Source of the DNA: Maribacter_C sp947494565 | Lineage (GTDB): Bacteria; Bacteroidota; Bacteroidia; Flavobacteriales; Flavobacteriaceae | Length of the DNA: 64,000 bases | Direction: 5' to 3' | Assembly (NCBI RefSeq): GCF_047345415.1 | Contig: NZ_JBLFEP010000004.1 | Coordinates: 62,001 to 126,000 of the forward strand | In this document: positions 1-8,854 of the stretch, piece by piece | Numbering within the stretch: position 1 is the stretch's first letter | Layout of the letters: each line of letters opens with the position of its first letter | The notes under the pieces: model-generated | Told to the model about the DNA's origin: nothing | Seen by the model: only the letters and a program-made list of their open reading frames with translations | Databases searched by the model: none | Made by a program: the position numbers and the translations under genes

Positions 1-465
1 GCCGAGTTGTCAGGACTTGAACTACCTGATCATCTAGAAGGCCAAAGTTTTGTTCCCTTGCTCGATAATCCTAAAAGAACGTGGAAGAAAACCGCATTTA
101 GTCAATTTCCGACTCCGGCCCTACGCGAATGGGCCGCAAACCCCTTGACCGCCCAAATGAGGGAAACTTACTTTGGTCCGCTGATTAACGAGGTGGAAGG
201 CCGAATTATACAACAACAAGCGGAGAAATGGGATCGTGATCTATATGAAAATCGATTGATGGGCTACTCTATGCGTACGGAACACTTCCGCTTCGTCGCT
301 TGGAAAGACCGAACAACTACAGAAATGGCACCTATTGCCGTTGAACTCTATGACCATCGCACCGATCCTTCGGAAACCAAAAATATCGCTGCGGAACATC
401 CGGATATTGTGGCGGATCTGACCACACAACTCCAGGCAGGCTGGAAGAGTAGCTTAGCCCATTAG
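1..465 (+). CDS. Sulfatase, C-terminal part (5' end outside window)
   Basis: Open from the first base in frame 1, so the start and the formylglycine motif lie upstream of the window. The visible 154 residues have the usual C-terminal layout of type I sulfatases of the iduronate-2-sulfatase-like group: a MGYSMRTEHFRFVAW segment followed by ELYDHRTDPSETKNIA, the element that closes the sulfatase fold. It would remove sulfate esters from an algal galactan, probably in the periplasm or on the cell surface. It converges on the AraC gene, with 11 bp between the stops. The exact sulfatase subfamily cannot be assigned without the N-terminal half. Confidence 0.85.
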   Translation, partial: AELSGLELPDHLEGQSFVPLLDNPKRTWKKTAFSQFPTPALREWAANPLTAQMRETYFGPLINEVEGRIIQQQAEKWDRDLYENRLMGYSMRTEHFRFVAWKDRTTTEMAPIAVELYDHRTDPSETKNIAAEHPDIVADLTTQLQAGWKSSLAH

Positions 466-476
466 GGGTGATGACC

Positions 477-1316
477 TCAAGTAAGACCGTGCTTCTTTCG
501 ATAAACCAAGGGCGTGCAGTTCTTGAACTTGTTGAATTGCTTGTGAAAGAAAGGCAACGACTCATACCCGCAAAAGTATCCTATTTCGGCCACCGAATAA
601 TCCGTATCCAATAGCATTCTAGATGCCCTATTGATACGATACTCGTTCAAAAAAGTAAAAAAGGAACGCCCCATCATTTTTGAAAAAAATCGTGAAAATG
701 ACTGTTCGGATAAACTGACTAAATCGGCAACTTCCTTTAGATATATTTTTCGTTCAAAATACTTAGAAACGAATTCGTGTATGGTCGACATGCGGCTTCC
801 ATACTCTGTGGGCAAGTCATCAATGAAACTAGCCTCAGATAACGTTCGATAGGGGCATTTAGCAAGCGCGGTAAGTAGTTCTAATAGTTGAATATATAGT
901 TCGTGTCCCTCGAGGCTTGGCAACCTTTTGAGGGTTGGAATCAGTTCTTTTGTTTCCTTAAAATCGAATAGCATACCCTTGGCCGCAGTACGTAACAAAT
1001 CGAAAACGACCTGCAGTTCGGGAACTTTTGGAAAAATACCAACGTTCCATTGCACCACTAAGGACCTTGATTGATTTTGCCCATTCTGGGCATTTTTCCA
1101 GCAGTGGGGAAGGTTCGATCGGAGCAGTACCAATTCCCCAGGTTCGTATGAACCCACATAGTCCCCAATAAATTTGGTACCGGTACTTTCTTCGATATAG
1201 GTCAGTTCATGTTGTGGATGAAAATGCCAAGGTGTGTCAAAATTGTCCGCAGCATAACTGAATCCAAGTATGGACTTTTCCTGACCTAAGGGAATGGGTT
1301 CTAAATAAGGTTTCAT
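477..1316 (-). CDS. AraC-family transcriptional regulator with N-terminal cupin
   Basis: 279 residues. The N-terminal third is a cupin-like sensor (WHFHPQHELTYIEE, then GDYVGSYEPGELVLL, then LPHCW). The C-terminal ~100 residues form the double helix-turn-helix of AraC proteins (IYLKEVADLVSLSEQSFSRFF and YSVAEIGYFCGYES). It is divergent from the P450 gene across a 94-bp gap that holds an 8-bp inverted repeat, so it probably controls the P450 operon and possibly itself in response to a sugar. The second AraC gene at 6689-7576 has the same architecture and appears to be a paralogue. The inducer is unknown. Confidence 0.9.
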   Translation of the reverse strand: MKPYLEPIPLGQEKSILGFSYAADNFDTPWHFHPQHELTYIEESTGTKFIGDYVGSYEPGELVLLRSNLPHCWKNAQNGQNQSRSLVVQWNVGIFPKVPELQVVFDLLRTAAKGMLFDFKETKELIPTLKRLPSLEGHELYIQLLELLTALAKCPYRTLSEASFIDDLPTEYGSRMSTIHEFVSKYFERKIYLKEVADLVSLSEQSFSRFFSKMMGRSFFTFLNEYRINRASRMLLDTDYSVAEIGYFCGYESLPFFHKQFNKFKNCTPLVYRKKHGLT

Positions 1317-1345
1317 ACACTATTACATCTGAATAAATTCTTAAA

Positions 1346-1378
1346 AATACATATTTTAAACAGAATAGCATATGTATT
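1346..1378. promoter_or_regulatory. Inverted repeat between araC-type gene and P450 gene (candidate operator)
   Basis: AATACATA at 1346-1353 and TATGTATT at 1371-1378 form a perfect 8-bp inverted repeat with a 17-bp spacer in the divergent promoter region. A TTGTTTTG at 1395-1402 resembles the Bacteroidota -7 element. If it is used, transcription would start within a few bases of the annotated P450 ATG. Operator function is inferred from position only. Confidence 0.4.
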
Positions 1379-1410
1379 GAACAAAATCGATTACTTGTTT
1401 TGAAATAATA

Positions 1411-2622
1411 ATGCTAAGTTTTGTGAAAAGGAAAATAACAATCCCAAAAGCCACAGTTGTGATGGAAAAAAGTGCACTACCCGATCCATTTGAAAATGCC
1501 CGTTTGAAAAAGGGGCTTGGTGACCTCAACGATCAAAATGATCCGGTTAAAATGATTTTGCGTCATAAAGATGTGCGTAAAACAGCCCACAACTACAAAA
1601 CATTTCAATCCGAAGCAAAGCCGGGTCGTATTGTAGTTCCCTCCGAGGTGAACATTCGAGAAACACGTCAGATTCCCTTCGAGCTTGACCCTCCGGTTCA
1701 TGGTGCCTACCGCGCTTTAATCGAACCTTGGTTCAAAAGACCTTTGCAGCCTGAATACACCGAAAAACTCAGCGCACAGATTTCAGCCTTGGTCGATGAG
1801 GTGGTTCAGAAGGACAGCTTCGAGGTTATCGAGGAATTCGCATTGGTATTGCAATCACGTGCCTTGACCTTATTATTGAATATTCCATATGAAGAGGCCG
1901 AAACCTGGATTTCTTGGGGTACCCACGTTTTTCGAAGTGAGGACACGGCATTGGATGCCGACAAGGCGAATATTTTATATGACTATATCGATGGGCAGAT
2001 AGAAGCCGCAATGGAAAATCCCGGGGAGGATCTGTACTCCGTGCTATTGGCATCGGAAGTAGCCGGTAAAAGGCTGACGAAAGAAGAAGTCAAGGGCGTT
2101 ATGGTCTTGACCTTTGCCGGAGGCCGTGATACCATCATTAATGCAGTAACCAATGCCATTGCCTATCTATCGGAACACCCAGAATCTTTGGAACGTTTTC
2201 GAAAGGAGCCTGAAATTATAGGTAAGGCTGTAGAGGAAATGATTCGCTACTTTTCACCGTTGACCCAGATGGGGCGCGTGGTTACCGAAGATACACAGGT
2301 CTGTGAGCATGCAATGAAGGCCGACTCTCGGGTTTCCTTATGTTGGGCTTCCGCAAATCGTGATGCCTCGGTATTCGAAAAGCCAAATGAAATCATAATC
2401 GATCGAAAAATGAATCCACATGTGGGGTTTGGTTTCAGCCATCATAATTGTTTAGGCGCCTCACATGCACGACAGATCATGAAAGTCTTACTCGCTACCT
2501 TAGCAGAAAAAGTAGATCGTATCGAACTGTTCGAATGCAAGGAAAATATTGAGGATCTTGCAGAATTCCAACGTAAGGTCGGCTATGACTACATTCATGT
2601 AAAATTTAATCCTATACAGTAA
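1411..2622 (+). CDS. Cytochrome P450 monooxygenase, probable 6-O-methyl-D-galactose demethylase
   Basis: 403 residues, soluble, bacterial class I size. Visible signatures: I-helix AGGRDT (236-241), K-helix ExxR (E276-R279) and the heme loop FGFSHHNCLG with Cys347 as proximal ligand. The loop has Ser343 where the consensus FxxGx(H/R)xCxG has Gly. It is followed directly by ferredoxin and ferredoxin reductase genes. This three-gene arrangement next to sulfatases and galactan genes matches the P450 systems of marine flavobacteria shown to demethylate 6-O-methyl-D-galactose, giving galactose and formaldehyde. The substrate is inferred from context. An alternative start is the ATG at 1462, which would fit a promoter at 1395-1402 better. 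Confidence 0.85.
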   Translation: MLSFVKRKITIPKATVVMEKSALPDPFENARLKKGLGDLNDQNDPVKMILRHKDVRKTAHNYKTFQSEAKPGRIVVPSEVNIRETRQIPFELDPPVHGAYRALIEPWFKRPLQPEYTEKLSAQISALVDEVVQKDSFEVIEEFALVLQSRALTLLLNIPYEEAETWISWGTHVFRSEDTALDADKANILYDYIDGQIEAAMENPGEDLYSVLLASEVAGKRLTKEEVKGVMVLTFAGGRDTIINAVTNAIAYLSEHPESLERFRKEPEIIGKAVEEMIRYFSPLTQMGRVVTEDTQVCEHAMKADSRVSLCWASANRDASVFEKPNEIIIDRKMNPHVGFGFSHHNCLGASHARQIMKVLLATLAEKVDRIELFECKENIEDLAEFQRKVGYDYIHVKFNPIQ

Positions 2623-2624
2623 AT

Positions 2625-2933
2625 ATGGCGAAAATAACATTTATCACAAGTGATCATCAGACGATTGAGTTAGAGGGTGATTCCGGTTCAGTAATGGAGC
2701 TGGCAGTAGAACATAATGTAAACGGTATCGACGGAGACTGTGGTGGTGTCTGTTCTTGTGCCACTTGTCATGTACATGTGCGACCGGAGGATATGGAAAA
2801 AACCGGAGCTGCTAGCGAAATTGAAACCGATATGTTGGAGCTAGATGATAACGCCGATGCGTACAGTCGCCTATCTTGTCAAATCGCGATCAGTGATGCC
2901 ATTGATGGCGTTATCTTGACGGTAGCCAAATAA
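2625..2933 (+). CDS. 2Fe-2S ferredoxin, adrenodoxin/putidaredoxin type
   Basis: 102 residues. The cluster ligands follow the adrenodoxin pattern C-x5-C-x2-C...C: Cys39, Cys45, Cys48 and Cys85 (RLSCQI). An additional Cys43 lies inside the cluster loop (CGGVCSCATC), where putidaredoxin-type proteins normally have a small residue. It would pass electrons singly from the FAD reductase encoded next to the P450 encoded just before. Starts 2 bp after the P450 stop and ends 6 bp before the reductase, so the three are one transcript and probably a fixed 1:1:1 system. Confidence 0.93.
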   Translation: MAKITFITSDHQTIELEGDSGSVMELAVEHNVNGIDGDCGGVCSCATCHVHVRPEDMEKTGAASEIETDMLELDDNADAYSRLSCQIAISDAIDGVILTVAK

Positions 2934-2939
2934 TCACCA

Positions 2940-4175
2940 ATGACCGATACCGTTTGTGTCATTATCGGAGCAAGTCATGCCGGGGTGAATTGCGCCTTTG
3001 CCTTGCGCAAGGAAGGTTGGCAGGGCCAAATCATTCTGTATGATGCGGATCCGGAGCTTCCGTACCATAGACCACCGCTATCAAAAACCTATTTGACAAA
3101 TACAGAAGGGGCTCAAAAAAATCTCTTAAAATCTGAAGAAAGTTATGAACGTTCCGAAATTCAATTGAATTTGGGAATTAAGGTCACGAGCATTGATTCT
3201 GGGGAAAGGAAAATTGCATTAAGTGACGGAAAGGTTCAAGCGTATGACAAATTGATTTTAGCGACAGGCGCGCGGCCTTTGATTCCTCCTATAACAGGTC
3301 TTGATAACGCCAAAAATATTTTCCCTTTACGGACCATGGCCGATGTGGAGGGTATTCGAAAAGCCCTAGGCGAAAGCCCAAAAAAGAATGTGGTAATCAT
3401 TGGCGGGGGGTACATCGGTTTGGAGATAGCCGCTTCCCTAAACAAATTAGGAGCAACGGTTACGGTACTCGAACGTGAAGAACGCATTCTGGCCCGAGTT
3501 ACCGTATCGGAGATGTCAGAATTCTTTCATTCGCTTCACCAAAAAAAAGGGGTGGACATTTTAACGAAAAAAAACGTGACTGCCGTTGAAACCAATACTG
3601 AGCATACAATTATTTGCGATGATGGCTCGGCCTACTTCGCCGATATCATCATAATAGGTGTAGGAATCCGTGTAAATACGGAGATTGCGGAAAAGGCCGG
3701 ACTCGTCACGGAAAATGGGATCAAAGTAGATGCCATGGCCAAAACCAGTAACGAAGAGATCTATGCCATAGGCGATTGTACGTTTCATCATAACCCACAT
3801 TATGACCGATTTGTTCGTCTTGAATCCGTTCAAAATGCCGTTGATCAAGCCAAGGTAGCAGCCGCGGCCATCTGCGGGAAAGAGGTCATCTATGATTCCA
3901 TCCCTTGGTTTTGGTCCGACCAATATGATGTGAAATTACAGATTGTCGGACTTTCGGAAGGGCACGATAACAGCATCATTCGAAAAGAGGAAAAAGAGCA
4001 ACCTTGTTTTTCGATTTGGTATTTTAGTGGTGATCGGCTATTGTCGGTAGATGCAATCAATAATGCCAAGGCATTTGTACTTGGCACAAAATTCATAAAG
4101 ACCGGTCAATTGATCAACAAATCCAATTTGGCCGATACATCCGTTGAGCTAAAGCCGGCACATCTTATGATTTAG
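2940..4175 (+). CDS. NAD(P)H-ferredoxin reductase, FAD-dependent (putidaredoxin reductase type)
   Basis: 411 residues. FAD-binding Rossmann motif GASHAG at 10-15, NAD(P)-binding GGGYIG at 155-160 followed by a Glu-ending strand (TVLERE), and the second FAD motif YAIGDCTFHHN near residue 275. The C-terminal domain (SIPWFWSDQYDVKLQIVG) is typical of the reductases that feed P450s and Rieske oxygenases. It supplies electrons from NAD(P)H to the ferredoxin at 2625-2933. The Glu after the second Rossmann motif suggests NADH rather than NADPH. It lies 6 bp downstream of the ferredoxin. Confidence 0.93.
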   Translation: MTDTVCVIIGASHAGVNCAFALRKEGWQGQIILYDADPELPYHRPPLSKTYLTNTEGAQKNLLKSEESYERSEIQLNLGIKVTSIDSGERKIALSDGKVQAYDKLILATGARPLIPPITGLDNAKNIFPLRTMADVEGIRKALGESPKKNVVIIGGGYIGLEIAASLNKLGATVTVLEREERILARVTVSEMSEFFHSLHQKKGVDILTKKNVTAVETNTEHTIICDDGSAYFADIIIIGVGIRVNTEIAEKAGLVTENGIKVDAMAKTSNEEIYAIGDCTFHHNPHYDRFVRLESVQNAVDQAKVAAAAICGKEVIYDSIPWFWSDQYDVKLQIVGLSEGHDNSIIRKEEKEQPCFSIWYFSGDRLLSVDAINNAKAFVLGTKFIKTGQLINKSNLADTSVELKPAHLMI

Positions 4176-4276
4176 GAGCTGAATAACCGCATTTGCCAGT
4201 ACACAAGTTCTAGATCTCACTGGTTTTAGAAGCCGGTGAAATTTTGACAATACAACTAATTTTAAAACCAAAACAA

Positions 4277-5395
4277 ATGACCCTAACTTCAAAAAGCGCC
4301 ATTGCCAAAGGTGATGGAACCTACGTTATAGATACCGTAAGTGTCGCCGAACCAAAAAAAAATGAGGTTTTGGTACGCATGAAAGCTGCGGGTTTATGCC
4401 ATACGGACCATGATTCGCTGAACTGGGGAAAGCCTATTGTTATGGGCCATGAAGGATCTGGAGTTATTGAGGCCATTGGCCCGGATGTTGAAAATGTAGC
4501 TGTTGGAGATACTGTCATTCTAAACTGGGCAACCCCATGTAGATCATGTTTCCAATGTGATTTGGGGAATGAACATATATGCGAGAATAATTCGCCAGTA
4601 GTGGCCGGTGCAAATGGTTATACCGAAGGCCATGCCCACTTGGAAGGAACGCGTTATAATGGAGAACCCATCGAACGCTCATTTAACATCGGCACCTTAT
4701 CGGAATATACCTTGGTCAAGGCTTCGGCCGTGGTCAAGAATCCTGTTTCCGACATGTCTTTCGCAGCGGCAAGCATTATCAGTTGCGGGGTGATGACGGG
4801 CTATGGTTCGGTCGTAAATTCGGCAAAGGTGACGGAGGGAAGTTCGGTCGTTGTGCTTGGTACGGGAGGAGTCGGCCTGAGTGTCATACAGGGGGCGAAA
4901 GTCAATAAAGCGGGCAAGATTATCGCAATAGACATCAATACCAATCGCCTGGAGTTGGCTAAAAAATTCGGGGCGACCCACACGATTTTGGCCGACAGAG
5001 AAGATACCGGTCTACTATTGGCGGCCAAAGAAGTAAAGAAAATGACTGCCAATAGAGGTGCCGACTATGCTTTTGAATGCACGGCCGTTCCTGAATTAGG
5101 CGCCGCTCCCTTAGCCATGGTAAGAAATGCCGGTACGGCCGTACAAGTCAGCGGTATCGAACAGGAAATCGTCATCGATATGAATCTTTTTGAGTGGGAC
5201 AAGGTGTATATCAATCCCTTATATGGCGGGTGTAACCCAGAAAAAGACTTCCCAAAAATTGTGGAACACTACCGTTCCGGAGCGCTGAAATTGGAAGAAA
5301 TGATTACACAGACCTATAAGTTAGATCAATTGGAACAGGCATTTGAAGATATGCTTTCGGGTAAAAACGCCAAAGGCGTAATCGTATTTGAGTAA
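4277..5395 (+). CDS. Zinc-dependent alcohol dehydrogenase, class III-like
   Basis: 372 residues from the ATG at 4277, which follows an A-rich leader. A TTG 33 bp upstream is less likely. Medium-chain dehydrogenase fold with catalytic zinc ligands Cys41, His58 (GHE) and Cys170 (SCGVMTG), the structural zinc set Cys88/91/94/102, and the NAD motif GTGGVG at 195-200. The complete ligand set resembles glutathione- or mycothiol-dependent formaldehyde dehydrogenases. Placed after the P450 system and before an esterase D-family gene, it could oxidise the formaldehyde adduct released by demethylation. Zinc ADHs commonly accompany such P450 clusters and their true substrates are uncertain, so a sugar or other alcohol role stays possible. 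Confidence 0.85.
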   Translation: MTLTSKSAIAKGDGTYVIDTVSVAEPKKNEVLVRMKAAGLCHTDHDSLNWGKPIVMGHEGSGVIEAIGPDVENVAVGDTVILNWATPCRSCFQCDLGNEHICENNSPVVAGANGYTEGHAHLEGTRYNGEPIERSFNIGTLSEYTLVKASAVVKNPVSDMSFAAASIISCGVMTGYGSVVNSAKVTEGSSVVVLGTGGVGLSVIQGAKVNKAGKIIAIDINTNRLELAKKFGATHTILADREDTGLLLAAKEVKKMTANRGADYAFECTAVPELGAAPLAMVRNAGTAVQVSGIEQEIVIDMNLFEWDKVYINPLYGGCNPEKDFPKIVEHYRSGALKLEEMITQTYKLDQLEQAFEDMLSGKNAKGVIVFE

Positions 5396-5446
5396 ATAAC
5401 CTCGGGACAAGCCCGCGAGGCATTAGAAGGAAAATTAATATTGATT

Positions 5447-5510
5447 TCGACGCAAGCCTGCCTGTCCGGCAAGCAGGCGTCGGAGCATTTTAAATCTCGA
5501 TTATCGAGTA
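5447..5510. repeat. Intergenic element with palindrome CTCGATTATCGAG, copy 1
   Basis: A 13-bp perfect palindrome (5496-5508) is preceded 49 bp upstream by TCGACGCA. A second copy with almost the same internal spacing (48 bp) lies at 12231-12293. In this copy the upstream part forms an imperfect hairpin (CGACGC at 5448-5453 with GCGTCG at 5477-5482, inner stem CTGC/GCAG). It sits in the 249-bp gap between the dehydrogenase and esterase genes and may be an operator, an RNA element or a small dispersed repeat. Confidence 0.5.
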
Positions 5511-5644
5511 AATTTAAAACCATACTGATACTGGTTGAACCGCCAGTACTATAAAAACACTCAGCAAGCAACGGATTCAAATTATTGCCTGCGACCTTTG
5601 CGGTGACATCCGAAACCTGTCAAATATAAAAGACCCGACAAACT

Positions 5645-6436
5645 ATGTTCAGAACTACAGAAATCTCAGATCCCCAATTTGAAAGTGACCACCTTCGCTA
5701 TATTACGGTCAAGACCGAAAACCTTAAAGGTCGTGGAGATATTTGTGTTTTTGTTCCGCCGGGGGAAACAATAGACAACCTTCCGTTGGTCATCTTATTG
5801 CATGGGGTCTATGGCAGCTCATGGGTATGGACGCAAAAGGCAGGGGTGCACCGAACGGCTTTGCAAATGATTCAAAACGGCGAAATACGCCCTATGGTCA
5901 TCGCCATGCCTTCCGACGGACTATGGGGTGACGGCTCAGGATATCTAGCGCATAATCAAAAAGATTTCGAAAAGTGGATTGTCGAAGACGTAACCAATGC
6001 GGTAATCGAAAATATTCCATCGGTGAGCACGAGTTCCGATCTATTCCTTTCAGGACTTTCCATGGGAGGTTTCGGCGCTTTGCGATTAGGTATAAAACAC
6101 TCCGGAAGGTTTAAGGCCGTTTCGGCCCATTCGGCTATTACCGATATTACACAGATGCCCCTTTTTGTAGAAGAAGACTTGAACAATTACCAACAAGAGG
6201 ATAGCTACGAGAACTCGGTGCTCGGGGTGATTGAAAACTATAGACCCGATGTACTGAAAATCCGCTTTGATTGTGGTACGGAAGATGAATTGATCAGCCA
6301 TAATAGACAACTACACGCCGATTTGGATAGATTGAAAATCATACATACCTACCAAGAGTTTCCTGGGGGCCACGAATGGACGTATTGGCAGACACACATC
6401 AGGCAATCCTTATCGTTTTTTAACTCAAATACTTGA
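5645..6436 (+). CDS. Esterase D-family alpha/beta hydrolase (S-formylthiol hydrolase-like)
   Basis: 263 residues with no signal peptide, so cytoplasmic. The nucleophile elbow GLSMGG has Ser139. Probable acid Asp lies in RFDCGTEDE and the catalytic His in FPGGHEWTYW. The oxyanion segment LLHGVYGSSWVW is typical of the putative esterase family (PF00756) that includes S-formylglutathione hydrolase. Downstream of a class III-like dehydrogenase and a demethylating P450, hydrolysis of an S-formyl thiol is an attractive role. Bacteroidota generally use bacillithiol instead of glutathione, so the thiol would differ. A carbohydrate acetyl- or feruloyl-esterase-like activity cannot be excluded. Confidence 0.75.
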   Translation: MFRTTEISDPQFESDHLRYITVKTENLKGRGDICVFVPPGETIDNLPLVILLHGVYGSSWVWTQKAGVHRTALQMIQNGEIRPMVIAMPSDGLWGDGSGYLAHNQKDFEKWIVEDVTNAVIENIPSVSTSSDLFLSGLSMGGFGALRLGIKHSGRFKAVSAHSAITDITQMPLFVEEDLNNYQQEDSYENSVLGVIENYRPDVLKIRFDCGTEDELISHNRQLHADLDRLKIIHTYQEFPGGHEWTYWQTHIRQSLSFFNSNT

Positions 6437-6688
6437 GAAACATTTGCCAAAGGGGTAATTTTTTACTAGTTTAAAGTGCCCATATGGATAAAAACGCTGT
6501 GTACTATTTGTCCAAAGGAGACCAAAGCGAGCGGATTACCATAGAAAATCAACCCAAGGGAAACGGCCGCAAGAGCAGTAAAGCGTTGATCCCAAAGTGT
6601 TGGTTAAGATTCAATGTAAAAAGCGATGGTTTGCACAGCTTCAATTTCTTGAAATTCATGGCAGGTAAAAATCATTAAAATCTAACAG

Positions 6689-7576
6689 GTGAAACTTCAA
6701 TTCAAATCCTCGGAACACGACTCCCTGAGTTCCATTTATGCGAAAAGAGTCTATCGACCCCATATTGGCGGTGATTGGCACTTCCATAAAGAATTTGAAC
6801 TCATTTATTTTTTAAAAGGCCAAGGCATGCGCGTTGTGGGCGACCATATTTCAAATTTTCAGAAGGGAGAATTGGTACTTGTTGGGCAGTGGCTTCCCCA
6901 TCTTTGGCGGAATGACGTGGACAGCCTCGACGATGTGACAACGGATTTTATCGTGGTAAAATTCACAAGAATGTTCGGGGACATCGACTTATTTTCAATG
7001 CCTGAACTTGTGCATATCAAGGCACTTTTGAAAGAGGCCGATCAGGGGCTATTGTTTTCTGAGGAGACACGGCAATCGGTACATGAAGACCTATTAAAAT
7101 TAACGAAAGCCGAATCTTCGGAAAGGTTGATACTTTTACTGGCCATACTTCGAAAATTGCTCATAAGCCAAAATCATACCCTTCTATCCGGACCGAACTT
7201 CACCATTCCGAAGCAGGTGGCCGGTGAAAATAGGTTGCATAAAGTCATCAACTACATTTCGACCAATTACGCCCAAAATATCGGTTTGGGCGATATTTCT
7301 AAAATTGCCGTGATGACACCGCCCGCCTTTTGTCGGTTTTTCAAGACAAGAACCAATAAGACCTTCTCCTTATTTTTAAATGAAGTTCGCATCAGTAAGG
7401 CCTGTCAACTCTTGATCAACGGGGAGGCACCCATCAAACAAATATGTTATGACGTCGGATTCTCCTCGCTGACCAATTTCAATAGAACGTTTAAAAATTT
7501 TAAGGGGATCTCACCCAGCACATATCGTGACAACTACAGTAATTTCAGTCAATACAACCTCCCAGAGGTTTCCTAA
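6689..7576 (+). CDS. AraC-family transcriptional regulator with N-terminal cupin
   Basis: 295 residues starting from GTG at 6689. The following residues (KLQFKSS) already form the first cupin strand, so no later start fits. N-terminal cupin sensor (GGDWHFHKEFELIYFLKG, then FQKGELVLVGQWLPHLWRND) and C-terminal double helix-turn-helix (IGLGDISKIAVMTPPAFCRFF and APIKQICYDVGFSSLTNFNR). It reads toward the enolase/aldehyde-dehydrogenase pair and probably controls it. It resembles the regulator at 477-1316, so the two likely sense related galactan sugars. The 252 bp upstream contain no convincing gene. Confidence 0.9.
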   Translation: MKLQFKSSEHDSLSSIYAKRVYRPHIGGDWHFHKEFELIYFLKGQGMRVVGDHISNFQKGELVLVGQWLPHLWRNDVDSLDDVTTDFIVVKFTRMFGDIDLFSMPELVHIKALLKEADQGLLFSEETRQSVHEDLLKLTKAESSERLILLLAILRKLLISQNHTLLSGPNFTIPKQVAGENRLHKVINYISTNYAQNIGLGDISKIAVMTPPAFCRFFKTRTNKTFSLFLNEVRISKACQLLINGEAPIKQICYDVGFSSLTNFNRTFKNFKGISPSTYRDNYSNFSQYNLPEVS

Positions 7577-7700
7577 ACCTGCTTATATGCATGGCAATTA
7601 GTGTTAAAATAAGGTTAGCCACAGATAAATATGGTTCAATGTAATTCAAATGCCTTTTCTAATTTTAATTTCTCGGATTCGCTCCATTAATACCTGACCA

Positions 7701-8840
7701 ATGAAAATAGCCAAAATTGAAGCCTTCGTCTTATCGAACCAGTTGAAAGAAACCTTTTCTTTCTCACAATGGACGTATAGTGAAAGACGCATATGCATCG
7801 TAAAGATTACCACAGATGAAGGTCTCTGTGGTTGGGGTGAAGGGTACGGCCCTGCCGATCTTATAAAAACGGGAATCAAGCTAGTCACTCCGTTACTGAT
7901 CGGTGAAAATCCGTTAGAGAATGAAACTCTTTGGCATAAGATGTACCGAAAAACCTTGGATTTTGCGCGAAGAGGCGTTTTGGCAGCTTCGATAAGTGCC
8001 ATTGATGTCGCTTTGTGGGATATCAAGGGAAAGGTATTCAACCAACCAGTAAGTGTCTTAATGGGCGGGCAACATCGCAAATGGGTCATTCCCTATGCCA
8101 CTGGTCTTTATTTTTCCGAAAGCGATAATCTTACAGTAAAACTGGTTGATGAGGCCCGTTCGTATGTTGACCAAGGTTTTAAGGCCATAAAGATGAAAGT
8201 CGGTCTTTCGGTAACTCAAGATATTGCGTTGGTTAAGGCCGTCCGCAAAGCGATCGGAAATGACATTGAATTAATGGTCGATTCCAATCATGCGTATTCA
8301 CTTCGGGAGGCAACCGCTTTGGCAAAAGCAATAGAGCAGTATGACATCGGGTGGTTTGAAGAACCGGTATCACCTGAATACTATCACCAGTATCGAGAAT
8401 TAAGGTCAAAAACGACCATCCCCATTGCCGGAGGCGAATGTGAATATCTACGATACGGATTTCAGACCCTATTGGAAAATAATTGTGTAGATATTCTACA
8501 AGTCGATATTTGTGGTGCGGGTGGACTAAGTGAGGCGAAACGGATATGTACTTTGGCCAATACAAGGGGTATTGAAATTATACCACATGTTTGGGGAACA
8601 GGTATCGCTTTTCACGCCGCGCTGCATTTCATAGCCAACCAAGAGCCGATACCAGGCCGATTGCATCCGCCTGATATGTACATCGAATATGATCGAACGG
8701 AAAATGAAATCCGGGAATCACTTACAGTACCTTCTATTCAGATGAAAAACGGATGTATTGATATTCCACAAAGTCCAGGGTTGGGTATAACGGTCGATGA
8801 AGAAGTGGTACGTAATTTTTCCTCCGAAATCCTGATTTAA
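7701..8840 (+). CDS. Enolase-superfamily sugar-acid dehydratase or cycloisomerase (mandelate racemase subgroup)
   Basis: 379 residues. Mandelate racemase-type active site: KxK at K164/K166 (KMKVG), metal ligands Asp194 (DSNHAY), Glu220 (FEEP) and Glu246 (GGECEY), and the Asp269/His296 dyad (VDICGAGG, PHVWGT). Followed by an aldehyde dehydrogenase and then aldolase and kinase. Two readings fit: D-galactonate dehydratase of a De Ley-Doudoroff route, using galactose freed by demethylation, or a 3,6-anhydro-D-galactonate cycloisomerase as in the carrageenan route, where the same four enzyme types cooperate. Both give 2-keto-3-deoxy-D-galactonate. I cannot choose from sequence alone. Confidence 0.85.
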   Translation: MKIAKIEAFVLSNQLKETFSFSQWTYSERRICIVKITTDEGLCGWGEGYGPADLIKTGIKLVTPLLIGENPLENETLWHKMYRKTLDFARRGVLAASISAIDVALWDIKGKVFNQPVSVLMGGQHRKWVIPYATGLYFSESDNLTVKLVDEARSYVDQGFKAIKMKVGLSVTQDIALVKAVRKAIGNDIELMVDSNHAYSLREATALAKAIEQYDIGWFEEPVSPEYYHQYRELRSKTTIPIAGGECEYLRYGFQTLLENNCVDILQVDICGAGGLSEAKRICTLANTRGIEIIPHVWGTGIAFHAALHFIANQEPIPGRLHPPDMYIEYDRTENEIRESLTVPSIQMKNGCIDIPQSPGLGITVDEEVVRNFSSEILI

Positions 8841-8854
8841 AAACAACGACAATT

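Noticed and set aside
6484..6678. A 64-codon open frame between the esterase and AraC genes
   Set aside because: No recognisable family, poor leader, and amino-acid composition does not resemble a folded protein. I treat the 252-bp gap as non-coding.
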